From positions 1-64,000 of the forward strand of contig CANIBZ010000003.1 in NCBI GenBank assembly GCA_947466425.1: DNA of 64,000 bases, in the 5' to 3' direction. The position numbers and the translations under genes are program-made. Of this stretch, positions 34,481 to 43,659 are shown piece by piece. The stretch comes from Flavobacteriales bacterium. Lineage in GTDB: Bacteria; Bacteroidota; Bacteroidia; Flavobacteriales_D; Sanyastnellaceae. Every line of letters starts with the position of its first letter. The stretch's first letter is position 1. The notes under the pieces were generated by a model that saw nothing but the letters and a program-made list of their open reading frames with translations, was not told the DNA's origin and made no database searches.

Positions 34481-35507
34481 GTTGAAAGAAAAACTTCAAC
34501 ATATCATTCAAGACTTAAACATTCAGTTGCAAAATGAATGTGTGCTTACTGAAGCCGCTTCGGGTGCCTATTCCTGCACGCCAATATTGGCAGCGCTTGC
34601 AGGAGCAGATGTTCACGCGTTCGCGCGCGATTCGAAATATGGATCTGCACGCGAATCCATAAACGAAGTTCAAGCGTTAGCCGAACAATGCGGAGTTTCA
34701 AATAGCATTCACTTCCACATAGAAAAAAATGAAATGCCTTGGGAAAGAGCAACCGTTGTTACAAACAGCGGTGCACTTCGTCCATTGGATAGTACTATTC
34801 TTGAGCGTATTTCTTCTTCGTGTCGAATCCCACTCATGTTCGAAGCATGGGAGTTTCGTTCACAAGATCTCGATTTAGATTTTTGTAAGTCGAAGGGAAT
34901 AAGTGTTGCGGGTACAAACGAAAGACATCCGCAAGTCGATGTATTCGGCTATCTCGGAGACATGGTTGTTCGACTCATTCAAGACGCCAAGCAAACCCCT
35001 TATCGAAATAAATTCATCGTTGTCTCGAACAACGACTTCACGCCCTACCTGTGCAAACCTCTGGTGAACATGTCAGCAGCCGTGGGCGTGTATTGTCCGC
35101 TGGAATACAAAAGTGAAATTGAAAATTTAGGAGCAACCTTTCTCGGCGATTGGAATTCCACGGAAATTCCAAATGAATGGAAATCGGCTTCAGCCGTGAT
35201 TTACACGGGTTCTCCTTTTTCTGAAAATCTTTGGGGAACTTTTCCTTTGTTGAATTTCAATATCTGGAAGACGCTAAGTTCCCCACTTCTCCTGCGCTTC
35301 GCAGGTGACGTTCGCGAAGCCGATTTATTTCAATATGAAATAAATTTCCATCCGGAAAATGTCCCGGCCGGACACATGGGCATTCTTCCTTCCGCCATCG
35401 GTTGGGACCCTATCATTCGTCTGCAAGCCGGAAGTTTAAAGGTGGCCGAGCTCATGAAAACGAATGAAGCACTTTACAATAATTTCGAACTTGCCCAATA
35501 CCTTTAA
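34470..35507 (+). CDS. unrecognised Rossmann-like protein in glycan operon
   Basis: 345 residues. I do not recognise the family. The start is a TTG overlapping the previous gene; no ATG occurs until deep in the protein. The first third has 'EAASGAYSCTPILAALAGAD' then 'VHAFARDSKYGSA', which reads like a nucleotide-binding beta-alpha-beta unit. The middle ('VTNSGALRPLDSTIL', 'VAGTNERHPQVDVFGYLGDM') resembles the cofactor-crossover part of D-2-hydroxyacid dehydrogenases, without the full catalytic set. It is conserved in operon order with a methyltransferase and may make or modify the cluster's sugar. Confidence 0.7.
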   Translation: MKFKLKEKLQHIIQDLNIQLQNECVLTEAASGAYSCTPILAALAGADVHAFARDSKYGSARESINEVQALAEQCGVSNSIHFHIEKNEMPWERATVVTNSGALRPLDSTILERISSSCRIPLMFEAWEFRSQDLDLDFCKSKGISVAGTNERHPQVDVFGYLGDMVVRLIQDAKQTPYRNKFIVVSNNDFTPYLCKPLVNMSAAVGVYCPLEYKSEIENLGATFLGDWNSTEIPNEWKSASAVIYTGSPFSENLWGTFPLLNFNIWKTLSSPLLLRFAGDVREADLFQYEINFHPENVPAGHMGILPSAIGWDPIIRLQAGSLKVAELMKTNEALYNNFELAQYL

Positions 35508-35510
35508 AAC

Positions 35511-36275
35511 ATGAGCGAAGAGAACAAGATCGAAAAACTCTCCGATTTGGATTTCAATAAATTCAAAACTTTGGCGAACGACGAAAGTCTTTCGCGCTAT
35601 GAGAAAATCGGATTCTTCAATCACTTTCGTGAAGGAAAAGAGGCGCAGATTTGGGACGATATTCAATCGAAAGTTTCAACACTGTCTTTGGAGAATGCGC
35701 GTGTCCTAGACATTGGTCCAGGGTGCAGCGATTTGCCTTTTATGTTGTTGAAGAATGCAGAGGAAAAATGGCAAAAGGTGGTGCTCATTGATTCACAAGA
35801 AATGCTGAACCAACTTCCCGATTTTTCATTTTGCGAAAAGTTCTCGGCTATGTTTCCCAACGAAACGAAACAATGGTCGAAGGAAAACAAGAATGCCTTT
35901 CAAGCCATCATCTGCTACAGCGTTTTGCATTACATAGCCGTAGAGTCAAGCGTTGAATTGTTTGTTGAATCCATCTGCGAACTGCTTGCCCCAGGCGGAA
36001 TGGCGCTCATTGGCGATATTCCTAATGTGTCGAAACGAAATCGTTTTTTCTCCTCAGAAGAAGGCATTCAATTCCATCAAAACAACCACGGTTCGAATTC
36101 ATTTCCAGAAATAAATTGGAATGAGAAAAAGCCAGGCGAGTTCAACGACGATGATGTTTTTTCCATATTGAAAATGGCAAGAGTGAAAGGAATAGAAGCT
36201 TTCGTGCTTCCGCAAAACAGCGCCTTGCCTATGTCGAATCGAAGAGAGGATATCTTATTTGTAAAACACAAATAG
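35511..36275 (+). CDS. SAM-dependent methyltransferase of glycan operon
   Basis: 254 residues. SAM motif I is 'VLDIGPGCSDLPFMLL' (~64-79), with 'VVLIDSQEMLNQL' after it and 'YSVLHYIAVES' in the motif II region, then 'LLAPGGMALIGDIP'. Cytosolic. Starts 3 bases after the previous stop. Probably methylates a sugar or a sugar-linked acyl group, by context only. Confidence 0.85.
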   Translation: MSEENKIEKLSDLDFNKFKTLANDESLSRYEKIGFFNHFREGKEAQIWDDIQSKVSTLSLENARVLDIGPGCSDLPFMLLKNAEEKWQKVVLIDSQEMLNQLPDFSFCEKFSAMFPNETKQWSKENKNAFQAIICYSVLHYIAVESSVELFVESICELLAPGGMALIGDIPNVSKRNRFFSSEEGIQFHQNNHGSNSFPEINWNEKKPGEFNDDDVFSILKMARVKGIEAFVLPQNSALPMSNRREDILFVKHK

Positions 36276-36276
36276 C

Positions 36277-36945
36277 ATGAAGAATAAATTAGTCATTTTT
36301 GGAAATACAGAGTTCGCTGAAATAGCTTACGAATACTTCACGCATGACAGCGATTACGAAGTGGTAGCGTTTTGTGTTCACCGTGAATACATCAACAAGG
36401 AAGAAATTTTCGGATTGCCTTTAGTAGCTTTCGAAGATTTGACTTCGCTCTACAACCCCAGCGATCACGCGTTCTTCGGAGCATGTGTCTACACCAAGCT
36501 AAACAGAATTCGTACTCAAGTTTATTTGGAAGCAAAAGCCTTAGGGTATGAAATCGCTTCTTACGTGAGCTCATACGCCTTCGTTTGGAGAAACGTAAAA
36601 TTGGGAGAACACGTTTTCATTTTTGAAGACAATACCCTTCAACCGTTTACGGAAATTGGAAACAACGTTGTGCTTTGGAGTGGCAACCACATTGGACACC
36701 ATTCGAAAGTAGACGACAACTGTTTCATCTCTTCGCATGTCGTGATTAGCGGTGGAGTAACCATCGGGAAGAATTGTTTCCTTGGCGTGAACAGCACCGT
36801 GAACAATGCTGTGAGCATTGGCGACGATTGCTTGCTTTCTTCCGCAGCGTTAGTGGTGAAGAACATTCCAGAAGATTCCATTGTAAAAGGAAAAGACATC
36901 TCTCCGATCTCGTGTCGCGCTTATCATAAACTTACGCCGCGATGA
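36277..36945 (+). CDS. NeuD/PglD-like hexapeptide-repeat acyltransferase
   Basis: 222 residues. N-terminal Rossmann-like half ('LVIFGNTEFAEIAYEYFTHD') followed by a left-handed beta-helix with hexapeptide repeats ('HVFIFEDNTLQPFTEIGNNV', 'VTIGKNCFLGVNSTV') and the catalytic-type His in 'WSGNHIGHHSKV'. Such enzymes N-acetylate the amino group installed on a sugar by a DegT enzyme. Its stop overlaps the next start (ATGA). Confidence 0.88.
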   Translation: MKNKLVIFGNTEFAEIAYEYFTHDSDYEVVAFCVHREYINKEEIFGLPLVAFEDLTSLYNPSDHAFFGACVYTKLNRIRTQVYLEAKALGYEIASYVSSYAFVWRNVKLGEHVFIFEDNTLQPFTEIGNNVVLWSGNHIGHHSKVDDNCFISSHVVISGGVTIGKNCFLGVNSTVNNAVSIGDDCLLSSAALVVKNIPEDSIVKGKDISPISCRAYHKLTPR

Positions 36946-37859
36946 ATTGGAAGCGACTCGGTAGAATAGTCGAAGCCAATCCAAATTTGGAGTGGTCGCA
37001 GCAATACGCTGCAATACCTACCGTGCGCATTTTGAACGAAGATGTTCTTCGTGTTTATTATTATTCCATGGATGAAGACTTCAATGGAAGAATCAGTTAC
37101 GTAGATGTTTCAGCACACCATCCTTCTGAAATTATTTTTCGAAGTGAAGACGTGCTTCTTGATATTGGAACCGAAGGCTCATTCGACGACGGTGGCGTTT
37201 GTCCGCTGCAATTCCTTCAATGCAAGAATGAAAATTGGTTGTACTACTTGGGAGTGCAGCGCAAAACAGACGTGCCGTATAGATATTTTGCTGGAGTAGC
37301 GAAAGAGCAAGCCGATGGTTCGTTTCAGCGCTTTCAAGCCGATCCGGTTTTACTTCCAACAAAATCAGAACCCGATATCCGAAGCGCGGTTTCTATTCTT
37401 CAAGATGGAGAAAAAATGCGCATGTGGTATGTCGGTGCATTCGCATGGATAGACGTGAACGGAAAGGAAGTTCCAACGTATCGTATTCATCATGCGGTTT
37501 CAACAGACGGATTAAATTGGGAAGTCGATCAACACGATTGCATTCAATTTCAAAACGAAGATGAGTTTGGTTTTGGAAGACCTTGGGTAGTGAAAAAGGA
37601 AAACGGATTCGAAATGTACTACAGCGTGCGAACGAAGTCAATGGGCTATCGCCTAGGCTACGCAACGTCTGTAGACGGACATACATGGGAGAGAAAGGAC
37701 ATAGAACTCAATTTTTCTGTTGGAAGTGAAGATTGGGAAAACGAATCGGTTTGCTATCCGTGTGTGGTCGATGTGAATGGAAAGCGTTTTCTGTTTTACA
37801 ACGGAAATCAAAATGGAAAAACAGGTTTCGGCGTTGCCGTATTGGAGGATAATCCATGA
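36942..37859 (+). CDS. GH43/32-like five-bladed beta-propeller protein
   Basis: 305 residues, no signal peptide. Repeated strands with 'RVYYYSMDEDFNGRISYVDV', 'MRMWYVGAFAW' and 'HHAVSTDGLNWEV' are typical of the arabinanase/levansucrase/invertase-fold superfamily. Lack of export signal and its place in a biosynthetic operon argue against a secreted hydrolase; it may act on a cytosolic sugar intermediate or be a binding protein. Coupled by ATGA overlaps on both sides. Confidence 0.75.
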   Translation: MNWKRLGRIVEANPNLEWSQQYAAIPTVRILNEDVLRVYYYSMDEDFNGRISYVDVSAHHPSEIIFRSEDVLLDIGTEGSFDDGGVCPLQFLQCKNENWLYYLGVQRKTDVPYRYFAGVAKEQADGSFQRFQADPVLLPTKSEPDIRSAVSILQDGEKMRMWYVGAFAWIDVNGKEVPTYRIHHAVSTDGLNWEVDQHDCIQFQNEDEFGFGRPWVVKKENGFEMYYSVRTKSMGYRLGYATSVDGHTWERKDIELNFSVGSEDWENESVCYPCVVDVNGKRFLFYNGNQNGKTGFGVAVLEDNP

Positions 37860-38824
37860 AAATAATTCGATACACAGAAGACCATCGTCAGCAATGGGAA
37901 GAGTTTGTTTCCAACAGTAAAAATGGAACCTTTCATCTCTCGCGAAATTTTATCGAGTATCACGGAACGAAGTTCAACGATCATTCGCTACTTGCTTTCG
38001 ATGAAGACGAATTGGTGGGTGTGTTGCCTATGAATGAAAGTGGAAGCGAAGCCTTCGCGCACCAAGGGTTAACCTATGGCGGTTGGGTGCTTTCGCATAA
38101 CATTCGTCTCGACGATTTTCATAGATTGTTTGTGTCTTTTATTCAATATCTGGAAGGGAAAGGAATAGAGCAATTGCATTACAAAACCATTCCGTTCATG
38201 TACCATCAGGTGCCTGCGCAGGAAGACGTTCATATGCTTTTTCTCGCCGGTGCGAAATGCTCGGGGCAACATGTTAATCCGGTAATCATTCCATCTAACG
38301 TTCCAAAATTTCAAGAGCGCAGAGTGCGCGGAATGAAGAAGGCGGTGAAAGAAGGAATAGTTATTCGCGTATCGGAAGACTTCGATTCGTATTACACCAT
38401 TGTGGAAGATTTGCTCGCGGCTTATTCTTCAACACCGGCGCATTCCAGAAGTGAGATACTCGATTTGCAAAAAAGATTTCCAAATGAAATTGAATTGCAT
38501 GCTGCCTTCAATGGAGAGGAAATGTGTGCGGGAATTTTGTGTTTCAACACCCCGAATTGCGTTAGGTTCCAATACATCGCTTCCACCTTGGAAGGGAAGG
38601 AGAAAGGCGCGTTGGATTTGCTTTTCGCAACACTTATTCAAGAGACGTTTTCTAAAAAGAATTACATAGATTTTGGAACGAGTACCAACAATCAAGGCGC
38701 CTCTCTAGCCTTGGGTATTTCACAGCAAAAAGAAGGATTCGGCGCGCGCACTAGCGTTCAGCCCATTTATACATTAGCGCTAAATTCCGTAAATTGGGAT
38801 GCTTTAAATGCATTTGTTTCATGA
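37856..38824 (+). CDS. FemAB/GNAT-like acyltransferase
   Basis: 322 residues. Two GNAT-like lobes: an N-terminal half ('NGTFHLSRNFIEYHGTKF', 'EDELVGVLPMNESG') and a C-terminal half with 'ELHAAFNGEEMCAGILCFNT' and 'NYIDFGTSTNNQGASLA', the pattern of FemAB-like proteins. In exopolysaccharide clusters these are thought to transfer aminoacyl or acyl groups to a sugar amine. Cytosolic; overlaps both neighbours. Confidence 0.8.
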   Translation: MKIIRYTEDHRQQWEEFVSNSKNGTFHLSRNFIEYHGTKFNDHSLLAFDEDELVGVLPMNESGSEAFAHQGLTYGGWVLSHNIRLDDFHRLFVSFIQYLEGKGIEQLHYKTIPFMYHQVPAQEDVHMLFLAGAKCSGQHVNPVIIPSNVPKFQERRVRGMKKAVKEGIVIRVSEDFDSYYTIVEDLLAAYSSTPAHSRSEILDLQKRFPNEIELHAAFNGEEMCAGILCFNTPNCVRFQYIASTLEGKEKGALDLLFATLIQETFSKKNYIDFGTSTNNQGASLALGISQQKEGFGARTSVQPIYTLALNSVNWDALNAFVS

Positions 38825-39756
38825 AGAAAGTATCTGTAGTCATTCCGTGTTTTCATGTTGAAGAATTTATTCTTCCGCTCTTTCATAACATGCAAGAGGT
38901 AGAGAAACAATTGAACAGCATGAACCTTGCGCTGGAAATGGTGTGTGTTGACGATGGGAGTAAAGACGGGACTTGGGATGAATTGTTGAAGCATCGTCAT
39001 TTGATTCAAGACACACATGTCGTTCGTCTAACGCGCAACTTTGGTGCTATTTGCGCGAGCAATGCTGGATTGAAATTGGTAACCGGAGATGCATGCACCA
39101 TTTACGCAGCAGACCTTCAAGATCCATTGGAGCTTATTCCTGAAATGGCGCAGCTCTGGTTGAATGGAGAAAAATACATCACTGCGGTACGCGCGAAGAA
39201 AAGAAAGGATCCTTTGCTAACGCGCATTTACGCGAAGCTGTATTACGTTTTGGTGAAGTTATTCGTGATGAAAGATTTTCCAGAAAGTGGTTTCGATATC
39301 GCGTTCTGGGATGGAAGTATTCTTCAGTATTTGAAGAACACGTCGAAGAACATCAATCGCTCGCTGTTCTCGCATTGGCTTGGATTCAAACCGTATGTTA
39401 TCGAGTACGAAAGAAGAGAGCGTTCAAGCGGAAAGAGCGGTTGGACATTTTCAAAAAAATGGAAGTTGTTCCTCGATTCGTTTTTAGGATTTTCTGTCGT
39501 TCCCATTCGATTTATTTCATTCATAGGTATGTGTGTTTCGTTCTTCAGTTTTGGATACGGAATACTCATGTTAATTGGCGGGATAACAGGAAAAATATCA
39601 GAGCCCGGTTTCGCAACGGTGACCTCTTTAATCACGTTCCTTTTGGGATTGGTGATTGTAATGCTGGGTGTCATTGGTGAATACTTGTGGCGCATTTTCG
39701 ATGAAGTAAACAAACGTCCCGAATCCGTTATTGAAGAAATATTAAGAAATGAGTAA
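38821..39756 (+). CDS. GT2 polyprenyl-phosphate glycosyltransferase (ArnC/DPM1-like)
   Basis: 311 residues from the ATG at 38821, which overlaps the previous stop (ATGA); the track's start is 9 codons earlier inside that gene. GT2 core: 'KKVSVVIPCFHVEEFILPL', 'VCVDDGSKDGTWDELL', 'DLQDPLELIPEM'. Two C-terminal membrane spans (~225-300) end in 'VIGEYLWRIFDEV', a signature of the ArnC/GtrB/DPM1 group. It would load a nucleotide sugar onto undecaprenyl phosphate at the cytoplasmic face. Confidence 0.9.
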   Translation: MKKVSVVIPCFHVEEFILPLFHNMQEVEKQLNSMNLALEMVCVDDGSKDGTWDELLKHRHLIQDTHVVRLTRNFGAICASNAGLKLVTGDACTIYAADLQDPLELIPEMAQLWLNGEKYITAVRAKKRKDPLLTRIYAKLYYVLVKLFVMKDFPESGFDIAFWDGSILQYLKNTSKNINRSLFSHWLGFKPYVIEYERRERSSGKSGWTFSKKWKLFLDSFLGFSVVPIRFISFIGMCVSFFSFGYGILMLIGGITGKISEPGFATVTSLITFLLGLVIVMLGVIGEYLWRIFDEVNKRPESVIEEILRNE

Positions 39757-40129
39757 GATTGTAATTTTCGGACTTTCGGCTTTGTACGCAACGCTATCTG
39801 TGGTTGGCGCATCGCTGATTAAATTAACCTTGAACAGTTGGGGCGCAGAACAACGCGGACTGGTTTCAGTAAAAGACTATTTTTCTTTCTTGTTTGAACC
39901 GAAAGTGTTTTTCGGAATGGGAATCATTTTCGTTTCAGCATTGGTCTTATTCAAGGCTTTGTCGCTTAGCGATTTCAGTTATGTTATTCCTGTTAGCGCT
40001 GCTGTGAATTTCATTCTCACTGCTTCAGTAGCCGCAGTGTTTTTCGGAGAGAAATTAGCGTGGAACAACATTGTTGGAATTGCTCTAATCATTGCAGGAG
40101 TTTTCGTGATTAATCTGAAAAGAGCATGA
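39749..40129 (+). CDS. half-size EamA transporter (ArnE-like flippase subunit)
   Basis: 126 residues, four membrane spans, a single EamA/SMR-like half ('YVIPVSAAVNFILTASVAAV', 'IVGIALIIAGVFVINLKRA'). ArnE/ArnF proteins of this size flip undecaprenyl-phosphate aminoarabinose. The position right after an ArnC-like GT2 gene (8-base overlap) supports a flippase role. No second half is encoded nearby, so it would have to act as a homodimer. Confidence 0.8.
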   Translation: MSKIVIFGLSALYATLSVVGASLIKLTLNSWGAEQRGLVSVKDYFSFLFEPKVFFGMGIIFVSALVLFKALSLSDFSYVIPVSAAVNFILTASVAAVFFGEKLAWNNIVGIALIIAGVFVINLKRA

Positions 40130-41118
40130 GTAAAATTCTTGTTACAGGCGCAGCCGGATTCATTGGTTCGCATCTCACCGATGCCTTGCTTGAAGCGGGA
40201 CATGAAGTTGTCGGATTCGATAATTTGTCGAACGGTAAATTACGGAACCTAGAATCCGCATTGGAGAGTAATGCTTTTCAATTCGCAGAAGGAGACATTT
40301 GTGACGAAGCTCAAGTGAATGAAATCATGAAAGGAATAGACGTGGTCTATCACTTAGCGTGCTTGGGTGTTCGACATTCCATTCACAGTCCTTTTGAAAA
40401 CCACCGGGTAAATGCGGAAGGTTCTTTGCGTGTTTTGGAAGCAGCACGTCAGAATAATGTTTCCAAGTTTTTTTACATCTCTACTTCAGAGATTTACGGA
40501 GACATTCAAACGTTTCCGATCGATGAGTTGGGAGTACCTGCTCCGAAAACGGTTTACGGAAGTAGCAAGTTAGCGGGAGAGAACTACGCCTATTCATACA
40601 ACGTGTGTTATGGACTTCCAACCGTAATCACTCGGATCTTCAATAACTACGGACCTCGTGCGCACTACGAAGGCGATGCAGGAGAGATTATTCCGCGTAG
40701 CATTGTTCGCATGTTAAACGGAGAAGCTCCTGTTGTTTTTGGAAAAGGGGATGTTACGCGTGATTTCTTTTTTGTGAAGGACACCGCAAGAGCGCTTGTT
40801 GGATTAATGCAGAATGAAAAAGCAGTTGGAGAAATCATAAACATTGGAACAGGCGTTGAAATTTCCATGAAAGAACTCATGGAAGTGCTCATAGAGGAAA
40901 TGGGATTGAAAGACCGAATGAACATTCGGTTTGAAGAAGATCGTCCTGCAGATGTTCCCCGCTTGTGGGTGAATCCATCGAAGTTTAAAGAGCTAACAGG
41001 ATTTGACAATGAAATGGATTTTCGTGAAGGGCTGAAAGAGACCATTGCATATTACAAGACATTGAATCAGACCAACGATTTAATGAATGAAATAGAACTT
41101 CAAAATTGGAAGAAATGA
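40126..41118 (+). CDS. NAD-dependent nucleotide-sugar epimerase/dehydratase
   Basis: 330 residues, extended SDR. 'ILVTGAAGFIGSHLTDALL' binds NAD, 'DVVYHLACLGVRHSIHSP' follows, and the active site is 'YISTSEIYGD' plus 'TVYGSSKLAGENYAYSYN' (YxxxK). It could be a 4-epimerase, 4,6-dehydratase or UDP-xylose-synthase-like enzyme; the fold does not decide. It overlaps both neighbours. Confidence 0.9.
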   Translation: MSKILVTGAAGFIGSHLTDALLEAGHEVVGFDNLSNGKLRNLESALESNAFQFAEGDICDEAQVNEIMKGIDVVYHLACLGVRHSIHSPFENHRVNAEGSLRVLEAARQNNVSKFFYISTSEIYGDIQTFPIDELGVPAPKTVYGSSKLAGENYAYSYNVCYGLPTVITRIFNNYGPRAHYEGDAGEIIPRSIVRMLNGEAPVVFGKGDVTRDFFFVKDTARALVGLMQNEKAVGEIINIGTGVEISMKELMEVLIEEMGLKDRMNIRFEEDRPADVPRLWVNPSKFKELTGFDNEMDFREGLKETIAYYKTLNQTNDLMNEIELQNWKK

Positions 41119-42251
41119 AAATCCCAGTAGCAAAGCCATATCTAGGAGTTGAAGAAGCGCAATTGGCGTACGACACCATTTTAACGAATTGGGTAACTCA
41201 AGGTCCGCGCGTGGCAGAGTTTGAAGAGAAGTTTGCGCAATACGTGGGAAGTGAATACGCCGTTGCGGTAAGCAATTGCACAACAGCTTTGCACTTGTCT
41301 CTCATTGTTGCGGGCATTGGTCCGGGCGACGAAGTCATTTGTCCGAGCATGAGTTACATCGCTACCGCAAACGCAATTGTATATGTGGGAGCAACTCCTG
41401 TTTTTGTTGAAGTGAAATCGGAAACCTACAACATAGATCCGGCAGATGTTGAACGAAAGATTACTTCGAAAACGAAGGCCATTATTGGTGTTCATCAGAT
41501 TGGACTTCCGTTCGAGATAGACGAAATAAAAACGTTGTGCGCGAAGCACAGCCTAATCTTAATTGAGGACGCAGCTTGTGCCGCGGGTTCTTCCTACAAA
41601 GGAAAAAAGATTGGTTCGCATTCAGACTTGGTTTGCTTTTCATTCCATCCGAGAAAAGTAATTACAACCGGAGACGGCGGCATGATTGCCACTTCAAACC
41701 CAGAATACGCAGATCGTTTGAAACGTCTACGTCAACACGGGATGAGTGTGAACGATCGCGTGCGTCACTTGAGCGACAAGGTGATTGTGGAAGATCATTT
41801 GGAAGTTGGTTACAACTACCGAATGACCGATATTCAGGCAGCGGTGGGAATTCGTCAATTGGAAAAACTAGATTCCATTGTAGAACGAAGAAGAGAAATT
41901 GCGAATTTTTATTTGAATGAATTGAAGGACATCGATTGCATTCGGTTGCCCTTCGAAAGTGAAAATGATTTCACCAATTGGCAGTCTTTTTCAGTTTACA
42001 TAAAATCTTCTTGTCCAATTTCTAGAAACGACATTATGCAGAAAATGCTCGACTTGGGCATTTCAACGCGAAGAGGAATTATGACTTCACATCGCGAGAC
42101 TGCATACAAGAACAGGGGAGTGGACATCTCGCTTCCGGTCTCTGAAGATGCCGCCGATCGCAGCATTGTGCTTCCATTGTATGTGCCCATGTCGCAGGAA
42201 GAGATGGATTATGTCATCAAACATTTCAAAGCATGTTTGAATCAAGATTAA
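41115..42251 (+). CDS. DegT/ArnB-family sugar aminotransferase
   Basis: 378 residues from MKIPVAKPYLG at 41115, whose ATG overlaps the epimerase stop; the track's start three codons earlier (41106) is also possible. PLP lysine in 'CFSFHPRKVITTGDGG' (~185), 'GPGDEVICPSMSYIATANAI' and 'EVGYNYRMTDIQAAVGIRQL'. Adds an amino group to a ketosugar, as ArnB does on UDP-4-ketopentose. Paralogue of the enzyme at 17010. Confidence 0.9.
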   Translation: MKIPVAKPYLGVEEAQLAYDTILTNWVTQGPRVAEFEEKFAQYVGSEYAVAVSNCTTALHLSLIVAGIGPGDEVICPSMSYIATANAIVYVGATPVFVEVKSETYNIDPADVERKITSKTKAIIGVHQIGLPFEIDEIKTLCAKHSLILIEDAACAAGSSYKGKKIGSHSDLVCFSFHPRKVITTGDGGMIATSNPEYADRLKRLRQHGMSVNDRVRHLSDKVIVEDHLEVGYNYRMTDIQAAVGIRQLEKLDSIVERRREIANFYLNELKDIDCIRLPFESENDFTNWQSFSVYIKSSCPISRNDIMQKMLDLGISTRRGIMTSHRETAYKNRGVDISLPVSEDAADRSIVLPLYVPMSQEEMDYVIKHFKACLNQD

Positions 42252-43648
42252 GCATTCCTCTTTCCAACCGAGAAGAAGGGAAATTCATTTTCGCGTTGGT
42301 TGTTTTTAAGTGCTTACTCTTTGCATATCTCTTTTTTCAGTATTCATCTTATTGGCAATCGGGACCCGTTGAAGGTCTTGCCGTTCATGCCGGAGATACT
42401 TCAGGATATTTCAATCCAGCAGAGTCTTTGGCTCAAGGCGCAGGTTATTCAAGCGTTTGTCGCATGCCCGCATTAGTCCCGATCTATTCAGGAGTAAGCG
42501 CGGTCTTTAATCCGTTTGTTGCTTATCAGTTTGTCATCCTTCTTCAACTCATACTCGGAATACTCAGTGTGGTTTGGGTTGCGCGATTAGCCGGACACCT
42601 CGCTCAGAATAAGAAGGCGTATTATTTAGCTGGAAGTATCTACGCTGCGTCTTTGCTTATCGCGGTTTGGGATCCGATGCTACTTTCCGATAGTCTTGGA
42701 AATTCATTTTTAATTCTCGCGTTTTATTTAGCCATTCGCTTCAAAAATGAATTGAATTGGAAACTCATTTTTTTGTCGTCGTTGTTTTTAACATGGTCTA
42801 TTTTCTTCCGACAGATTCACGTGCTATTCATTCCTGTTCTCTATTTTGTTTTGTTGAAGCGAACACACTTCTTCAAATCTTCAATCCTCTTCGGAATGCC
42901 GTTGCTGTTGGCTTTTGGAAGTTGGACGGCCTACAATTATTCTAAGACGAATCGATTCATTCCAATGGTAGATTCATTTTCTTCCTGTTATGGATACATG
43001 CCGGAAGAGTTGGTCGCGATTCGCGATTTAGTGATTGCATGGGGAGAAGATTGTCAGCCGTGGGTTCCGAACTCCGCTTCGAATTATTTAATCGCGAAAG
43101 ACGGTTGCACGACTTCGCCTTTGAATGAACGTCATTACACAACCGCCTACAGTGCTGAAGAAATGAAGCGTTTGAAAGAAGACTACCATCGCTTTTATTA
43201 CGAATTACAAGGAACATCGAAAGACAGTTTGGGGAATGAAATCGTCTCGCGTGCTCGGATGTATAAGTCGGCTTACATGCACGAACACCCTTCCGATTAT
43301 TATCTGTTGAACCGTTTTTGTTTGATGAAGCAGTTTCTTTTTCCAGCCAGAATCGATAACATTCCAGGTCCGGCGTTCGCACAAATGAACATCGTTCAAA
43401 AAGGAATGAAAGTAGGCTCTTACGCCTTGTTGCTCTTGGTGAATGTGCTTGCGCTCATCCTGTTCATCCCAGTCATTCTGAAGGATTGGAAAGGTCGCTG
43501 GTGGCTAGTTTCCTCTTGGGTGTTGTTTGCGGTTTTAGGTGGAGTGCTCGGATTCATTGAGCAGCGCTATTTGGTTCCGTGTTATTTCTTCTTTACGATT
43601 ATTGTTGCGGTTGGAATTTCAAGTTGGAAATTGAGACGCAGCGCGTAA
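42233..43648 (+). CDS. multi-spanning membrane glycosyltransferase (ArnT/GT39-like)
   Basis: 471 residues with about ten hydrophobic segments. The first loop holds an acidic pair in 'VEGLAVHAGDTSGYFNPAES', matching the periplasmic Asp/Glu loop of GT-C polyprenyl-sugar transferases such as ArnT. 'FFRQIHVLFIPVLYFVLLKR' and the C-terminal spans follow. It would take a sugar from undecaprenyl phosphate and put it on a periplasmic acceptor. Overlaps the aminotransferase gene by 19 bases. Confidence 0.75.
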   Translation: MFESRLSIPLSNREEGKFIFALVVFKCLLFAYLFFQYSSYWQSGPVEGLAVHAGDTSGYFNPAESLAQGAGYSSVCRMPALVPIYSGVSAVFNPFVAYQFVILLQLILGILSVVWVARLAGHLAQNKKAYYLAGSIYAASLLIAVWDPMLLSDSLGNSFLILAFYLAIRFKNELNWKLIFLSSLFLTWSIFFRQIHVLFIPVLYFVLLKRTHFFKSSILFGMPLLLAFGSWTAYNYSKTNRFIPMVDSFSSCYGYMPEELVAIRDLVIAWGEDCQPWVPNSASNYLIAKDGCTTSPLNERHYTTAYSAEEMKRLKEDYHRFYYELQGTSKDSLGNEIVSRARMYKSAYMHEHPSDYYLLNRFCLMKQFLFPARIDNIPGPAFAQMNIVQKGMKVGSYALLLLVNVLALILFIPVILKDWKGRWWLVSSWVLFAVLGGVLGFIEQRYLVPCYFFFTIIVAVGISSWKLRRSA

Positions 43649-43659
43649 ATTTGAAGAAT

